Shown here one piece after another: positions 17,704-26,174 of a stretch of 64,000 bases of DNA. How positions within the stretch are numbered: the stretch's first letter is position 1; each line of letters starts with the position of its first letter. Below the pieces are notes generated by a model, which searched no databases, was not told the origin of the DNA, and was given only the letters and a program-made list of their open reading frames with translations. Both the position numbers and the translations under genes were made by a program. The stretch comes from Bacillota bacterium (GTDB taxonomy: Bacteria; Bacillota; Bacilli; Paenibacillales; UBA4045). The DNA lies in contig JAEZQY010000053.1 of the NCBI GenBank assembly GCA_023441055.1, positions 124,001 through 188,000 of the forward strand. The letters run 5' to 3'.

Positions 17704-18789
17704 TTACTCGTCCGATGACTTGCGAGCTTCGCCAGGAGCGATGCCATAATATCTTTTGAAGACCCGATAGAAGTAGGCAATATCCATATACCCTGTAAGC
17801 TCTGCGACATGTTTAATCGGCAGCTTATGCTCCACAAGAAGCTGCATCGCCTTCTCCATACGCTTACGCACAATATAGTCCATAATCGTCTCTCCGAAGT
17901 GAGCTTTGAACGCCCTACTAAGATGCTCTTTACTGATATGAAAATAGTCCGCAATCGATTCCAGTGAAATCGAGTCCTTATAGTGACGGTTCATGTAGGC
18001 CGCGACCTCATCGAGATCTAGTCGGGCTCCCTTCCTGCGCGCTTCTAGTAATGCCTCGATGCATTGCGTATAGATCGAGCGAATCTGGTCAATCGTATCC
18101 GATACTGAGTCTCCTATAAGCTCTTGCGTGAACGGGATGTTATGCTCAGCCTGCTTGGACAACTCACTCGACGTGATGAATGCCTCCAGCATCCGAATAA
18201 AATCATGCCCGACCTCAATCAGTCGAATTCGTTCGAACTGTTCTGCCTCGAGATATTGCTCCAGAGCGTCCAACGTTTGGCTGACTCCTAGGAGGTTCAA
18301 ATCTATTAAATACCCATAGATGATGTGTCTCAAATCGAGATAGGCATCTAACTGCTCCGAATCATCGAGCAATAGCGCCGAATGATAGGAGGCGGTTATG
18401 ACATTATTGCTCTGCTTAAGCTCACTCACACACTTCGCAAGAGCCGCATTCAGCTCATCAGGATCAACGGGCTTCAATAAGTATTCTTTCGCCTGAGATT
18501 GAATGGCCTGCTTCAGATAGACGAAGTCGTCATAGCCGCTCATCACAATAATCTTCAGCTCCGGAACCTGCTCATTCATCGTTCTCAGCAGCTCTACCCC
18601 ATCAATACCGGGCATTCTCATATCGGTGATCACAATATCGGGGGCTAATTCATGGATGAGGCTTAAACCCTCAGATCCGTCCTCAGCCTCGCCTATAATC
18701 ATTAATTGATGCTTGTCCCATTCACCCAGCTGCTTAATGACTTTACGAGACCACGGCTCATCATCCACAATCAGCACTTTATACTTCAC
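17704..18789 (-). CDS. YesN-like response regulator (REC plus AraC-type HTH)
   Basis: A response regulator of about 361 residues, shorter than most YesN proteins because the middle region is small. The receiver has the phosphoacceptor in VITDMRMPG (Asp56 from the GTG start) and a late Lys in YLLKP. The C-terminal 100 residues are an AraC-type DNA-binding domain. The GTG at 18789 has TGAGGTG 7 bases upstream. An ATG at 18804, which overlaps the kinase stop as ATGA, is the alternative and lacks a clear site. It probably activates the adjacent binding-protein/permease/GH5 operon. Confidence 0.9.
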   Translation of the reverse strand: MKYKVLIVDDEPWSRKVIKQLGEWDKHQLMIIGEAEDGSEGLSLIHELAPDIVITDMRMPGIDGVELLRTMNEQVPELKIIVMSGYDDFVYLKQAIQSQAKEYLLKPVDPDELNAALAKCVSELKQSNNVITASYHSALLLDDSEQLDAYLDLRHIIYGYLIDLNLLGVSQTLDALEQYLEAEQFERIRLIEVGHDFIRMLEAFITSSELSKQAEHNIPFTQELIGDSVSDTIDQIRSIYTQCIEALLEARRKGARLDLDEVAAYMNRHYKDSISLESIADYFHISKEHLSRAFKAHFGETIMDYIVRKRMEKAMQLLVEHKLPIKHVAELTGYMDIAYFYRVFKRYYGIAPGEARKSSDE

Positions 18790-18800
18790 TGCAGCACACC

Positions 18801-20558
18801 TCATGCTTTCTTAGGCAGAATGAACAGCACAATCGTCCCATGCCCTTTTCTACTACATATATGAATCCCGGACTTCTCGCCATAATGCAGCTTCAAACGC
18901 GAATCGACATTTCGGAGTCCGATCCCTCGCGGTTTGCCGCCGAACTCTTGCTCCGATCGAACAGACACCTGCTCACTTCCGGCAGCTAGACTCGCGCGAA
19001 TAGCATGAAGCTTATCCGCCTCCAGCCCAATTCCATCATCTTGAACGGCGATTAGAATGCGACCGCGGACCTGCTTAATTCTAATTGTAATTGCCCAGCT
19101 GCCCGACTTGCTCTGCAGGCCATGCTCGAATGCATTCTCTACGATCGGCTGGAGCGTAAATTTGGGCAGACGACATTCCAGCGACGCTTCATCATGCTCG
19201 ATCACGATATGACAGCGTCCCTCGAAGCGCTGTTCTTGTATGAAGATATAATTCTGCATATGCTTAAGCTCATCGCCGAAGTCGACCAAATCACTTCCCG
19301 TACTGATCGAATATCGGAGCAGCTCGCCGATCACGCGTGTTACACGATAAATCTCAGGCGCATCCTTCTCCAGCGCCATTCCACCGATCAGATGCAGCGT
19401 ATTATTCAGGAAGTGGGGGTTGATCTGCGCCTGCAGTGTCCGCAGCTGAGACGTTTTCATATCAATTTCTCGCTGATATTCTACCTCTATTAACTCCTTC
19501 ATTCTCTGCATCATATAGTTATAGCCATGCTCCAGCAGGCCAATCTCATCGGTGTGCTTCACTGACTTTAACTCAAAGCTCTGCAGCTCTGCTGTGCGCA
19601 TCGTTCGTGCCAGGCTGACGATCGGCTTGCTGATTCGAAGTGAGAACAAGATGGACAACAGAATAGAAGCGATGACGAACAAACTGCCAATCCAGATGCC
19701 CGCGTTGATCGTATCCTGCGCGCTTCGATTAATCGTTGCTATTGGAATGGCCTTAATAATAGTCAGCTTCCCTCGATTCACATTCTGCATGAAGAAGTGA
19801 TAATCATCCGTCCGCTGCGTGCCAAGACCTACGGTTGGCACTTGAAGACGATTGATGAGCGCGTATGCCGCATCAGAAGCTCCATTTTGAGTAGAGCCCG
19901 ATAGTAATTCTCCTTCGTCATTAATCAGGAAAACCGCACTGTTCTCCTCCGACCTCAGAATCGAGCCTACCTCATCCCATACCTTGCGATTAATGCGCAC
20001 AGATAGTCCGCCGATCAACGCGCGATCCTCGAAGCGATTCATACTATGGAAGGCGTAGATGCCGTCCGACTCTTGCTTGAAGTACATATTAATAGGCGTA
20101 TCAAGCATCCGATCCCATGAACTGCCCTGAATATCCAGATAGGAGATCAACCCGCTGCTCGTGAAGTTCACGGTTATCGCTTTCTTGTTCTCTTGCATAT
20201 AGAGGGTGAAATCATCAATTTTCTTGGAGTTGGCGTAGAACACTTGCTTGAGGGTATCACTGATATACGTTTGGGTCATAAACTGCTCGTTCACATTCTG
20301 ACTGTCCACTGCAGCCAGGCTGTTCATAAGCTGGGAATTGATCTGTACCGTATAGAATAAGGTATCGATCTGCTCAATGAGCTCATTCACGTACTGATTC
20401 GCCCATGCCATACGAGACACGTTAGCGCTTATGATTTCCTCTTCTACGGATTGCCGCGTATTGTTGGCTGCCAGCCAAGTGACCGTTGCTACGGGTAAAG
20501 TGGTCAAGCAGATGATCATCACCATCAGCTTGAAGCGAATCCCTACTCGTCTCTTCAT
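18801..20558 (-). CDS. YesM-like sensor histidine kinase
   Basis: A 585-residue membrane kinase with an N-terminal helix near residues 10-32, a large extracellular sensor, a second helix near 280-302 and a HAMP linker. The phosphoacceptor His lies in QAQINPHFLNN. The ATPase domain has VENAFEHG and VQDDGIGL. The ATG at 20558 follows AAGGTG; a GTG at 20564 overlaps the upstream stop as GTGA. It is coupled by a few bases to the regulator gene downstream and should sense the sugar taken up by the neighbouring importer. Confidence 0.92.
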   Translation of the reverse strand: MKRRVGIRFKLMVMIICLTTLPVATVTWLAANNTRQSVEEEIISANVSRMAWANQYVNELIEQIDTLFYTVQINSQLMNSLAAVDSQNVNEQFMTQTYISDTLKQVFYANSKKIDDFTLYMQENKKAITVNFTSSGLISYLDIQGSSWDRMLDTPINMYFKQESDGIYAFHSMNRFEDRALIGGLSVRINRKVWDEVGSILRSEENSAVFLINDEGELLSGSTQNGASDAAYALINRLQVPTVGLGTQRTDDYHFFMQNVNRGKLTIIKAIPIATINRSAQDTINAGIWIGSLFVIASILLSILFSLRISKPIVSLARTMRTAELQSFELKSVKHTDEIGLLEHGYNYMMQRMKELIEVEYQREIDMKTSQLRTLQAQINPHFLNNTLHLIGGMALEKDAPEIYRVTRVIGELLRYSISTGSDLVDFGDELKHMQNYIFIQEQRFEGRCHIVIEHDEASLECRLPKFTLQPIVENAFEHGLQSKSGSWAITIRIKQVRGRILIAVQDDGIGLEADKLHAIRASLAAGSEQVSVRSEQEFGGKPRGIGLRNVDSRLKLHYGEKSGIHICSRKGHGTIVLFILPKKA

Positions 20559-20560
20559 AT

Positions 20561-21130
20561 TCACACCTTACCTAATCGCAGTTCATAAAAATACTGCACA
20601 ATGGGATGCTTGGACTTCATCTTCTCGCGCATGTTCGATAGTCGTTTCCGCCCAACCCGCCTATCCACTAATGCTAGGATATTCAATAATATACTATTGC
20701 TCTCTAGGCTTTCTTCGATCGAGGTTGATAAAAAGGTAGTAGCAACAACCGTAAAATTTGATTTACTTAATGCTGTCTGCGCGGAAAAAAGCGCTTTCGC
20801 AAGTTCTGATCGTTTTCTGCTTGTTGCCATAACGATTAATCGTTCACTGGGAACTGCCCCTTTGGTTTCTTTGTTAATCACTTCAATTTCTTCATCGGTA
20901 ATTGGAACTTGCAGGTTCGAATCCTGCTTAATTTCCAGCTCAGTCAGATACCATCTGATTGAGGTAGTTCGATCATTCATATTGAATACATGCTTCTTAT
21001 CTACTGCGATATAACAATTTCCTGCTTTATCGGGTGAATAACGATAGCTGGTTGAACGATATTCAACCCTGCCATCTAACGCGGGACTAAGAAAGCTCTC
21101 CAACTGTTGCTTCAGTTTACTCCAGGTCAT
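20561..21130 (-). CDS. Conserved hypothetical protein (resembles SF0329 family)
   Basis: A 189-residue soluble protein without signal peptide or membrane segment. From memory it resembles the uncharacterised SF0329 family, with the typical opening WSKLKQQLESFL and a conserved end HPIVQYFYELR. Several Lys/Arg-rich stretches are present. The ATG is preceded by AGGAGG. Its stop overlaps the start region of the sensor kinase gene, so the two are probably co-transcribed, although no functional link is known. I cannot assign a function. Confidence 0.75.
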   Translation of the reverse strand: MTWSKLKQQLESFLSPALDGRVEYRSTSYRYSPDKAGNCYIAVDKKHVFNMNDRTTSIRWYLTELEIKQDSNLQVPITDEEIEVINKETKGAVPSERLIVMATSRKRSELAKALFSAQTALSKSNFTVVATTFLSTSIEESLESNSILLNILALVDRRVGRKRLSNMREKMKSKHPIVQYFYELRLGKV

Positions 21131-21231
21131 GTCAACCTCCTATGTGCCTCAGACAGGTGTTACCAATGAGCCAATCTCAATCTTAAAATAAAATATTATA
21201 CGACAAATAATAACTGCTGTCAATTGAAAAT

Positions 21232-21260
21232 TTGTAATATTTTTGGATGCATGGTACAAT
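21232..21260 (+). promoter_or_regulatory. Sigma-A-type promoter for the 284-residue hypothetical protein
   Basis: TTGTAA at 21232-21237 and TACAAT at 21255-21260 are separated by 17 bp. This gives a plausible vegetative promoter about 60 bp upstream of the GTG start at 21323. Confidence 0.55.
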
Positions 21261-21322
21261 CTAATTATATGAATATTGTGAGAATAATTGATAATCGCTC
21301 ACACATTAAGGAGAGTGATATT

Positions 21323-22177
21323 GTGACCACTATTAATTTAATTAATGAAGAAATAACGCATAAGGTTTTTGGTGTTGGAAATATCGTGGATGTGGATCAT
21401 GATGGGTCTGTCATCACGATTGATTTTAATGATTACAGTAAAAAATTCATCTTCCCTGATGCCTTTGAGAAGTTTATCAAGCTGAATGACCGGAATACCG
21501 CAAAGTCGTTGCAGAAGATCATTGCGCGAGAGGAAATGAAAAAAGAAGCACTTGAAAGAGAGCTTGAAGAGTTAAAAGTACAACAGGCACTTGAACAGCA
21601 GCGTAGAGAAAAACTGAAAAACCTTAAAATTCATGAGAGCTCGCAAGTTGTCTTCTCACTGGACGAAGATGAACAACAACATGTATTTACGGATTGGCAA
21701 ATATCGCCTGGCACGATTCAAAATGGCAAAAATAAAGGTCAACCAAACCGAATCGCTCGTCTGCTATCAAACAGTGCCTGTCTTCTCACTGCTAGAGGTT
21801 CGGATCAACCAGAAACAGAAAGACGTATTCTTGGTCTCTATCTGGTCAACGAATCGTTTTTCGACGATCCGAACGAAGATCAGCTGGTCCCAGCCCATAC
21901 TGAATTTAGATTGAAGTTCACCGATCAAGAAGTGGAGAGTATGCTCTTCTGGAATTATTATATCAATAAGAACTATCCGCAGCGCATGACATGGAATTCT
22001 GGTAAGTATCGCTACTTCGATAACATTTGGACTGCACAAATTTTGAAGGATATCCTGGCATTACGAACAGATGAAGAGGAAATCCAGGAAGTCAACAATT
22101 TCTTGACGTACTTCTGTGAAATAAACCTCATAGATATGAACAACATCCCAGAGGCGCAAGGAGCTTTAAAACAATAA
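21323..22177 (+). CDS. Hypothetical protein with central coiled coil
   Basis: A 284-residue protein whose family I do not recognise with confidence. Residues about 8-50 (KVFGVGNI, then VITIDFNDY and KFIFPDAFEKF) look like a small beta-rich module. Residues 60-100 are a highly charged Glu/Lys/Gln-rich probable coiled coil. The C-terminal 180 residues contain conserved-looking aromatic motifs such as FWNYY and RYFDNIW. The GTG at 21323 has AAGGAG 8 bases upstream, better than upstream ATGs. It is a single-gene unit with its own promoter and a terminator. It is probably cytoplasmic, as no membrane segment is seen. Confidence 0.72.
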   Translation: MTTINLINEEITHKVFGVGNIVDVDHDGSVITIDFNDYSKKFIFPDAFEKFIKLNDRNTAKSLQKIIAREEMKKEALERELEELKVQQALEQQRREKLKNLKIHESSQVVFSLDEDEQQHVFTDWQISPGTIQNGKNKGQPNRIARLLSNSACLLTARGSDQPETERRILGLYLVNESFFDDPNEDQLVPAHTEFRLKFTDQEVESMLFWNYYINKNYPQRMTWNSGKYRYFDNIWTAQILKDILALRTDEEEIQEVNNFLTYFCEINLIDMNNIPEAQGALKQ

Positions 22178-22220
22178 TTAGCTCATGAAAAGGATATAAT
22201 CTCATCATAGAAACTTGATT

Positions 22221-22254
22221 ATGGGGAAAGCCGAGATGTTTCGGCTTTCCCCAT
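22221..22254. terminator. Bidirectional terminator
   Basis: A perfect 14-bp inverted repeat (22221-22234 with 22241-22254) around a 6-base loop is followed by TTTTGTT on the plus strand. It separates the convergent genes at 21323-22177 and 22264-22587. Confidence 0.85.
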
Positions 22255-22263
22255 TTTGTTATC

Positions 22264-22587
22264 TCACCAGTCCCAATTCCCACTAACGAGCCCTATTTTT
22301 TCAGCAAGCACTTGAATCACAGGCTTCTTCACAGGTTTAAGGTGATCCTCCGTGCAACTTGATTCTGCCTTATAATCTAGCTCCAGCGCTTTACCTAAAT
22401 TTGACTCTCCCAAATTGTTGGTAGCTTCAGCTTGTCCAAAACAAGGTGGGGCGATATACGTCTTGTAAGTGTGTTCTAAGATCATTCTTGTATCTGAGGG
22501 TGGATTTGCGTTAATTGGGACATATAGAGCACCAATGATCAATATAAACAAGACAAACAAGATACCTATTTGTGTTTTCTTCTTCAT
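22264..22587 (-). CDS. Small secreted or membrane-anchored hypothetical protein
   Basis: A 107-residue protein that begins with a Lys-rich N-terminus and one hydrophobic segment (about residues 7-25), either an uncleaved anchor or a signal peptide. The rest is a short hydrophilic domain with two Cys residues that could form a disulfide outside the cell. The ATG at 22587 is 7 bases after AGGGAG; a TTG at 22593 is less likely. It is convergent with the upstream hypothetical gene and divergent from the hybrid kinase. No known family was recognised. Confidence 0.6.
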   Translation of the reverse strand: MKKKTQIGILFVLFILIIGALYVPINANPPSDTRMILEHTYKTYIAPPCFGQAEATNNLGESNLGKALELDYKAESSCTEDHLKPVKKPVIQVLAEKIGLVSGNWDW

Positions 22588-22696
22588 TTTCAAGCTCCCT
22601 CATCATATCATGACAAACTATTTCATAAAGTTGATGATAATGGTAGACTGACCCTATCACTATGACTGTTGTAGCTTAGGGAAAGGGATTGTTGAT

Positions 22697-25600
22697 ATGA
22701 AAAGTAGAATGAGGCTCTCCCTAATCATGATTGCGATCACGCTCGTGACAACGTACTTTGTCCTTGATTCCTTTCGTATATTCGACTCGAAGACCTTTGT
22801 AGCAGAAGATGGTGTTCTATCGTTGCAGCATTGGGATCATTATAATGATAGCATAATTACGCTCGATGGTTTATGGGACTTCTATCCGGATGAATTAATT
22901 GTGCCAAGCTTGGAAGAGGATGTCTTCGAACAATATAAGATCAAGCGTCAATCGATTCCAGTACCCTCTGAGTGGAATCGATATAGATCTGAGAACCCTA
23001 CTCCTTATGGGACAGGCACGTATCGCTTGCTCATTCATGTTCCGGAGGATGACCGTTACGGGGTAAAGCTGAACACGATTCGAAATGCTAATACAGTGTA
23101 TATCAACGGGATTCAGCTGGGATCAGCGGGAGTCCCCTCAGAAAACACGGAAGACTATCGCTTCGATTACAAAAAGTACGTCGTACTGGAAAATAGTAAA
23201 GAAAAACAAATTGAACTTGTTATACTCGTGGCCAATCATGACTATGCGGTTGGTGGAATTGTCAACTCGCTCCATTTCGGTCTGGCCGAACAAATATTAG
23301 CCAAACAAGGCCGTGAGAAATTCATTGAAGGCTTTCTCATTTCCGGCTATTTATTGTTTTCATTGATATACTTTACGACCTATCTGCAGCATAAACGGAG
23401 ATTCACCTATGAGCTATATTTTAGTTTATTCAGTTTAGCGCAAGCCTTTCACATTTCTACAATTAATGAAAGATGGATCTACTTACTATTTCCGCAGTTC
23501 AGCCCAAGCTCACAATTAATTACTCAAGCGATTTCACTTACACTTTTCGTATTATTCTTCCTGTTATTTGTGTATCATTTCTTTCGCATGACTAACAACA
23601 AGAGGATCGTTACGGTATTAAGTGCGATGTTAGCACTTCAAGCCTTCGCAATAGGTGTGACTAGTATAATTGATCTATTCACGAAGGTTCCGTTTCCCCT
23701 CATCCAAATTGTTGTTTCAGGGACTACCGCTATTGGTTTTGTCTATATTTTCATGATGCTGCTAAGAGCCTACAAACAAAAAACAGATGAGTCCAACTAT
23801 GTGCTGATCGTTGTTTATACGTTTGGTCTATATGGCGTGCTGCTGGTCATTGTCCTGCTATTCGAAGTGAATATCGAAATACCATCCCTACTTTTGTTCC
23901 TGATTATGGTGCTCAATTTAGCGCTATTAATGAGTCATCGTTCTCAGCAGGCATATTTTAAAGTGGAGGAACTATCTAATGAATTACTTGAATTTGACCG
24001 AATTAAAGATGAATTTCTAGTCAAAACTTCACATGAACTCGGCACGCCGCTCCACAGTATTATGAATCTCTCCCAATCCCTGCTAGAGGGTGTAGAGGGG
24101 CCTTTAAAAAAGAGGCAGCAAGAAAATGTGATTCTAATTCATTCGGTTAGTAGACGATTAGCGGGTTTGGTTAAAGACTTGATCTATATTTCTAAAATAA
24201 AACAGGGTGAGATGTCGATTACATCCAGACCGATCGATATTCGAATGATCGAAGAAGTTCTCGCTGAGATTGCCTATGTCATGCCGCCTGCTCAGCCCGT
24301 TCAATTGATCAATAAGATTCCTGAACATTTGCCGCTTGTTTACACGGACGAACAGAAGCTCAAGCAGGTATTCTTTAATCTAATCTACAATGCGATTAAA
24401 TTTACCAAGCAGGGAACGATCACCATCTCCGCCCAGATTATTGAGGATCAGATGCACGTATCCATTGAGGATACGGGTCCAGGGATTGCCGCAGAGTACC
24501 ACAACCTCATATTTACTACTTTCTATCAAGTTGAGAGCAGTCGGATCAGAGAATCAGAGGGACTTGGATTGGGGTTAAGCATTACCAAGAAAATCGTGGA
24601 GAGCGCTGGCGGACGAATCTGGGTAACCTCTGAAGTAGGTAAAGGCTCATGCTTCACCTTCACGATCCCGTTGGCGACTAAGCAGCAGCTGTTCGCACAT
24701 CATGAACAGAACCTTCATGGCATAACCGAGCAAGCTGCGATTGTCCACATGGAAAATCGGGAGATCATACAGCCTCAGATGATCCTGCCTACAAGGGTGG
24801 ATGGATCAAAACCGTATACAATATTAGTTGTAGATGATGAGCCCGCCAACTTGAAGGTGCTTATTAATCTGCTTCATTCCCTTCAGTACAGCATCATCGC
24901 CGTAGGAAGCGGTCAGGAAGCACTCGATATCATTGAATCGGAAAAGGTGGATCTATTAATCTTAGATTTAATGATGCCCCATATGACGGGTTATGAGGTT
25001 TGCAAAACGATCAGACAGGAGCAAGACTTAGTAGACTTGCCCGTTATCATATTAACAGCTTCAGGACAATTGTCAGACCTGGTTGCATCCTTCCAATTTG
25101 GGGCTAATGATTATTTGCAGAAGCCTGTAAATTTGAAGGAATTGGAGATGCGTGTCGAGTCCTTATTATTAATGAAAAAATCAGCGCAGGACGCTGTGGT
25201 GCATGAGCTCAGCTACTTTTATGCCCAGATTAATCCGCATTTTTTATACAATACACTCAATGCGATTATTCAGCTAAGTTGGTCTGACCAGGAGAAGACC
25301 GGGCTTGCATTAGGGCATCTCTCTACCTATTTCCGAGGAAAGCTGGATTACCAGAAGCAGCGTTCACTCATCCCCCTGGAGGAAGAGATCGAATTAGTGA
25401 AGGCATACCTGGCCATCGAACAAATCCGCTTCGAGGATCGACTTCAGGTCGACTATCAGATCGACGAAACGATTCAAACCTATATCCCAGCTATAACACT
25501 GCAGCCGCTCGTGGAAAATGCGGTGCATCACGGAATATCCAAAAGCAAAAGTGGTGGGACACTGCGTCTTACTATCGAACGGGAGCAGCCGTATATCAAA

Positions 25601-25804
25601 ATCACCATAGAAGATAACGGTATCGGGATTCCTCTAGAAAAGCAGCAAGAGCTGTTGCGTGGCCGACATGAACGATTGGGCTTCACAAATCCATTCAGAA
25701 AGCTTTCCCTTGTTAAGGGGACTCGTTTTCAATTAAGCAGTGAAGTGGGCAAAGGAACAACAATCATCATTCATATGCTCGAGATCAAAGACGACAGGCA
25801 ATAG
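22697..25804 (+). CDS. Hybrid sensor kinase: 7TMR-DISM, HisKA/HATPase, REC, second HATPase module
   Basis: A 1035-residue multi-domain signalling protein. After an N-terminal hydrophobic segment, residues about 40-200 form an extracellular jelly-roll-like sensor. Residues about 210-415 hold seven membrane helices. A first kinase follows with phosphoacceptor His446 (TSHELGTPL) and G1 box EDTGPGI. Residues about 706-825 are a receiver with Asp757 (LILDLMMP). A YesM-like second kinase has His848 in AQINPHFLYN, a VENAVHHG N box and an IEDNGIGI G1 box. No partner regulator is adjacent, so output must go elsewhere or act inside the protein. The ligand is unknown. The GGGAAAGGG region upstream serves as ribosome binding site. 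Confidence 0.9.
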   Translation: MKSRMRLSLIMIAITLVTTYFVLDSFRIFDSKTFVAEDGVLSLQHWDHYNDSIITLDGLWDFYPDELIVPSLEEDVFEQYKIKRQSIPVPSEWNRYRSENPTPYGTGTYRLLIHVPEDDRYGVKLNTIRNANTVYINGIQLGSAGVPSENTEDYRFDYKKYVVLENSKEKQIELVILVANHDYAVGGIVNSLHFGLAEQILAKQGREKFIEGFLISGYLLFSLIYFTTYLQHKRRFTYELYFSLFSLAQAFHISTINERWIYLLFPQFSPSSQLITQAISLTLFVLFFLLFVYHFFRMTNNKRIVTVLSAMLALQAFAIGVTSIIDLFTKVPFPLIQIVVSGTTAIGFVYIFMMLLRAYKQKTDESNYVLIVVYTFGLYGVLLVIVLLFEVNIEIPSLLLFLIMVLNLALLMSHRSQQAYFKVEELSNELLEFDRIKDEFLVKTSHELGTPLHSIMNLSQSLLEGVEGPLKKRQQENVILIHSVSRRLAGLVKDLIYISKIKQGEMSITSRPIDIRMIEEVLAEIAYVMPPAQPVQLINKIPEHLPLVYTDEQKLKQVFFNLIYNAIKFTKQGTITISAQIIEDQMHVSIEDTGPGIAAEYHNLIFTTFYQVESSRIRESEGLGLGLSITKKIVESAGGRIWVTSEVGKGSCFTFTIPLATKQQLFAHHEQNLHGITEQAAIVHMENREIIQPQMILPTRVDGSKPYTILVVDDEPANLKVLINLLHSLQYSIIAVGSGQEALDIIESEKVDLLILDLMMPHMTGYEVCKTIRQEQDLVDLPVIILTASGQLSDLVASFQFGANDYLQKPVNLKELEMRVESLLLMKKSAQDAVVHELSYFYAQINPHFLYNTLNAIIQLSWSDQEKTGLALGHLSTYFRGKLDYQKQRSLIPLEEEIELVKAYLAIEQIRFEDRLQVDYQIDETIQTYIPAITLQPLVENAVHHGISKSKSGGTLRLTIEREQPYIKITIEDNGIGIPLEKQQELLRGRHERLGFTNPFRKLSLVKGTRFQLSSEVGKGTTIIIHMLEIKDDRQ

Positions 25805-26174
25805 GGGGGCAATTCGCCTGCATTTTGTACAGTTAATAATATGCTAATCAGCCCTCTGTACTGTTCCAACTGTATTTATGGCAGTTAAAAGGCGTCCTAG
25901 ACAGCTGCATCTAAGAATCAGTAGCATTTAACTGTAGGAAATGCATGGAGCAGGATCATTAGCTCATTACAGTCATTTTTTACTGTACTTTTTACATGAT
26001 GCTTCTTCTGCCACCTCTTCTAAATGTGTACGTAATGCGCCAATTGGGAGTCAAGTTCGGGAGTGGAAGGATGTTCAGGGTAACGCAACTTTGTAATATT
26101 CTAGACGTCTTATACGATAGAGCAACATATACGATCAAGACGCCTAACGGATTAGTGGGAGGTATTTAGTAATT
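25805..26174. repeat. Gene-free gap with degenerate repeats of about 51 bp
   Basis: This 370-bp AT-rich gap has no convincing gene. From 25824 to about 26005 it shows four loosely related segments that begin with TTT followed by an ACAGTTAA/AACTGTA-type core near 25824, 25875, 25927 and 25979. The spacings are 51 or 52 bp. Similarity between units is low, so this is weaker than the arrays at 49755, 54800 and 58973. The rest (26010-26174) should contain the promoter of the GH18 gene, which I cannot place reliably. Confidence 0.4.

Noticed and set aside
22697..25804. Hybrid kinase as two genes joined by a sequencing error
   Set aside because: The receiver-to-second-kinase junction reads smoothly in one frame, and no start signal lies between them.
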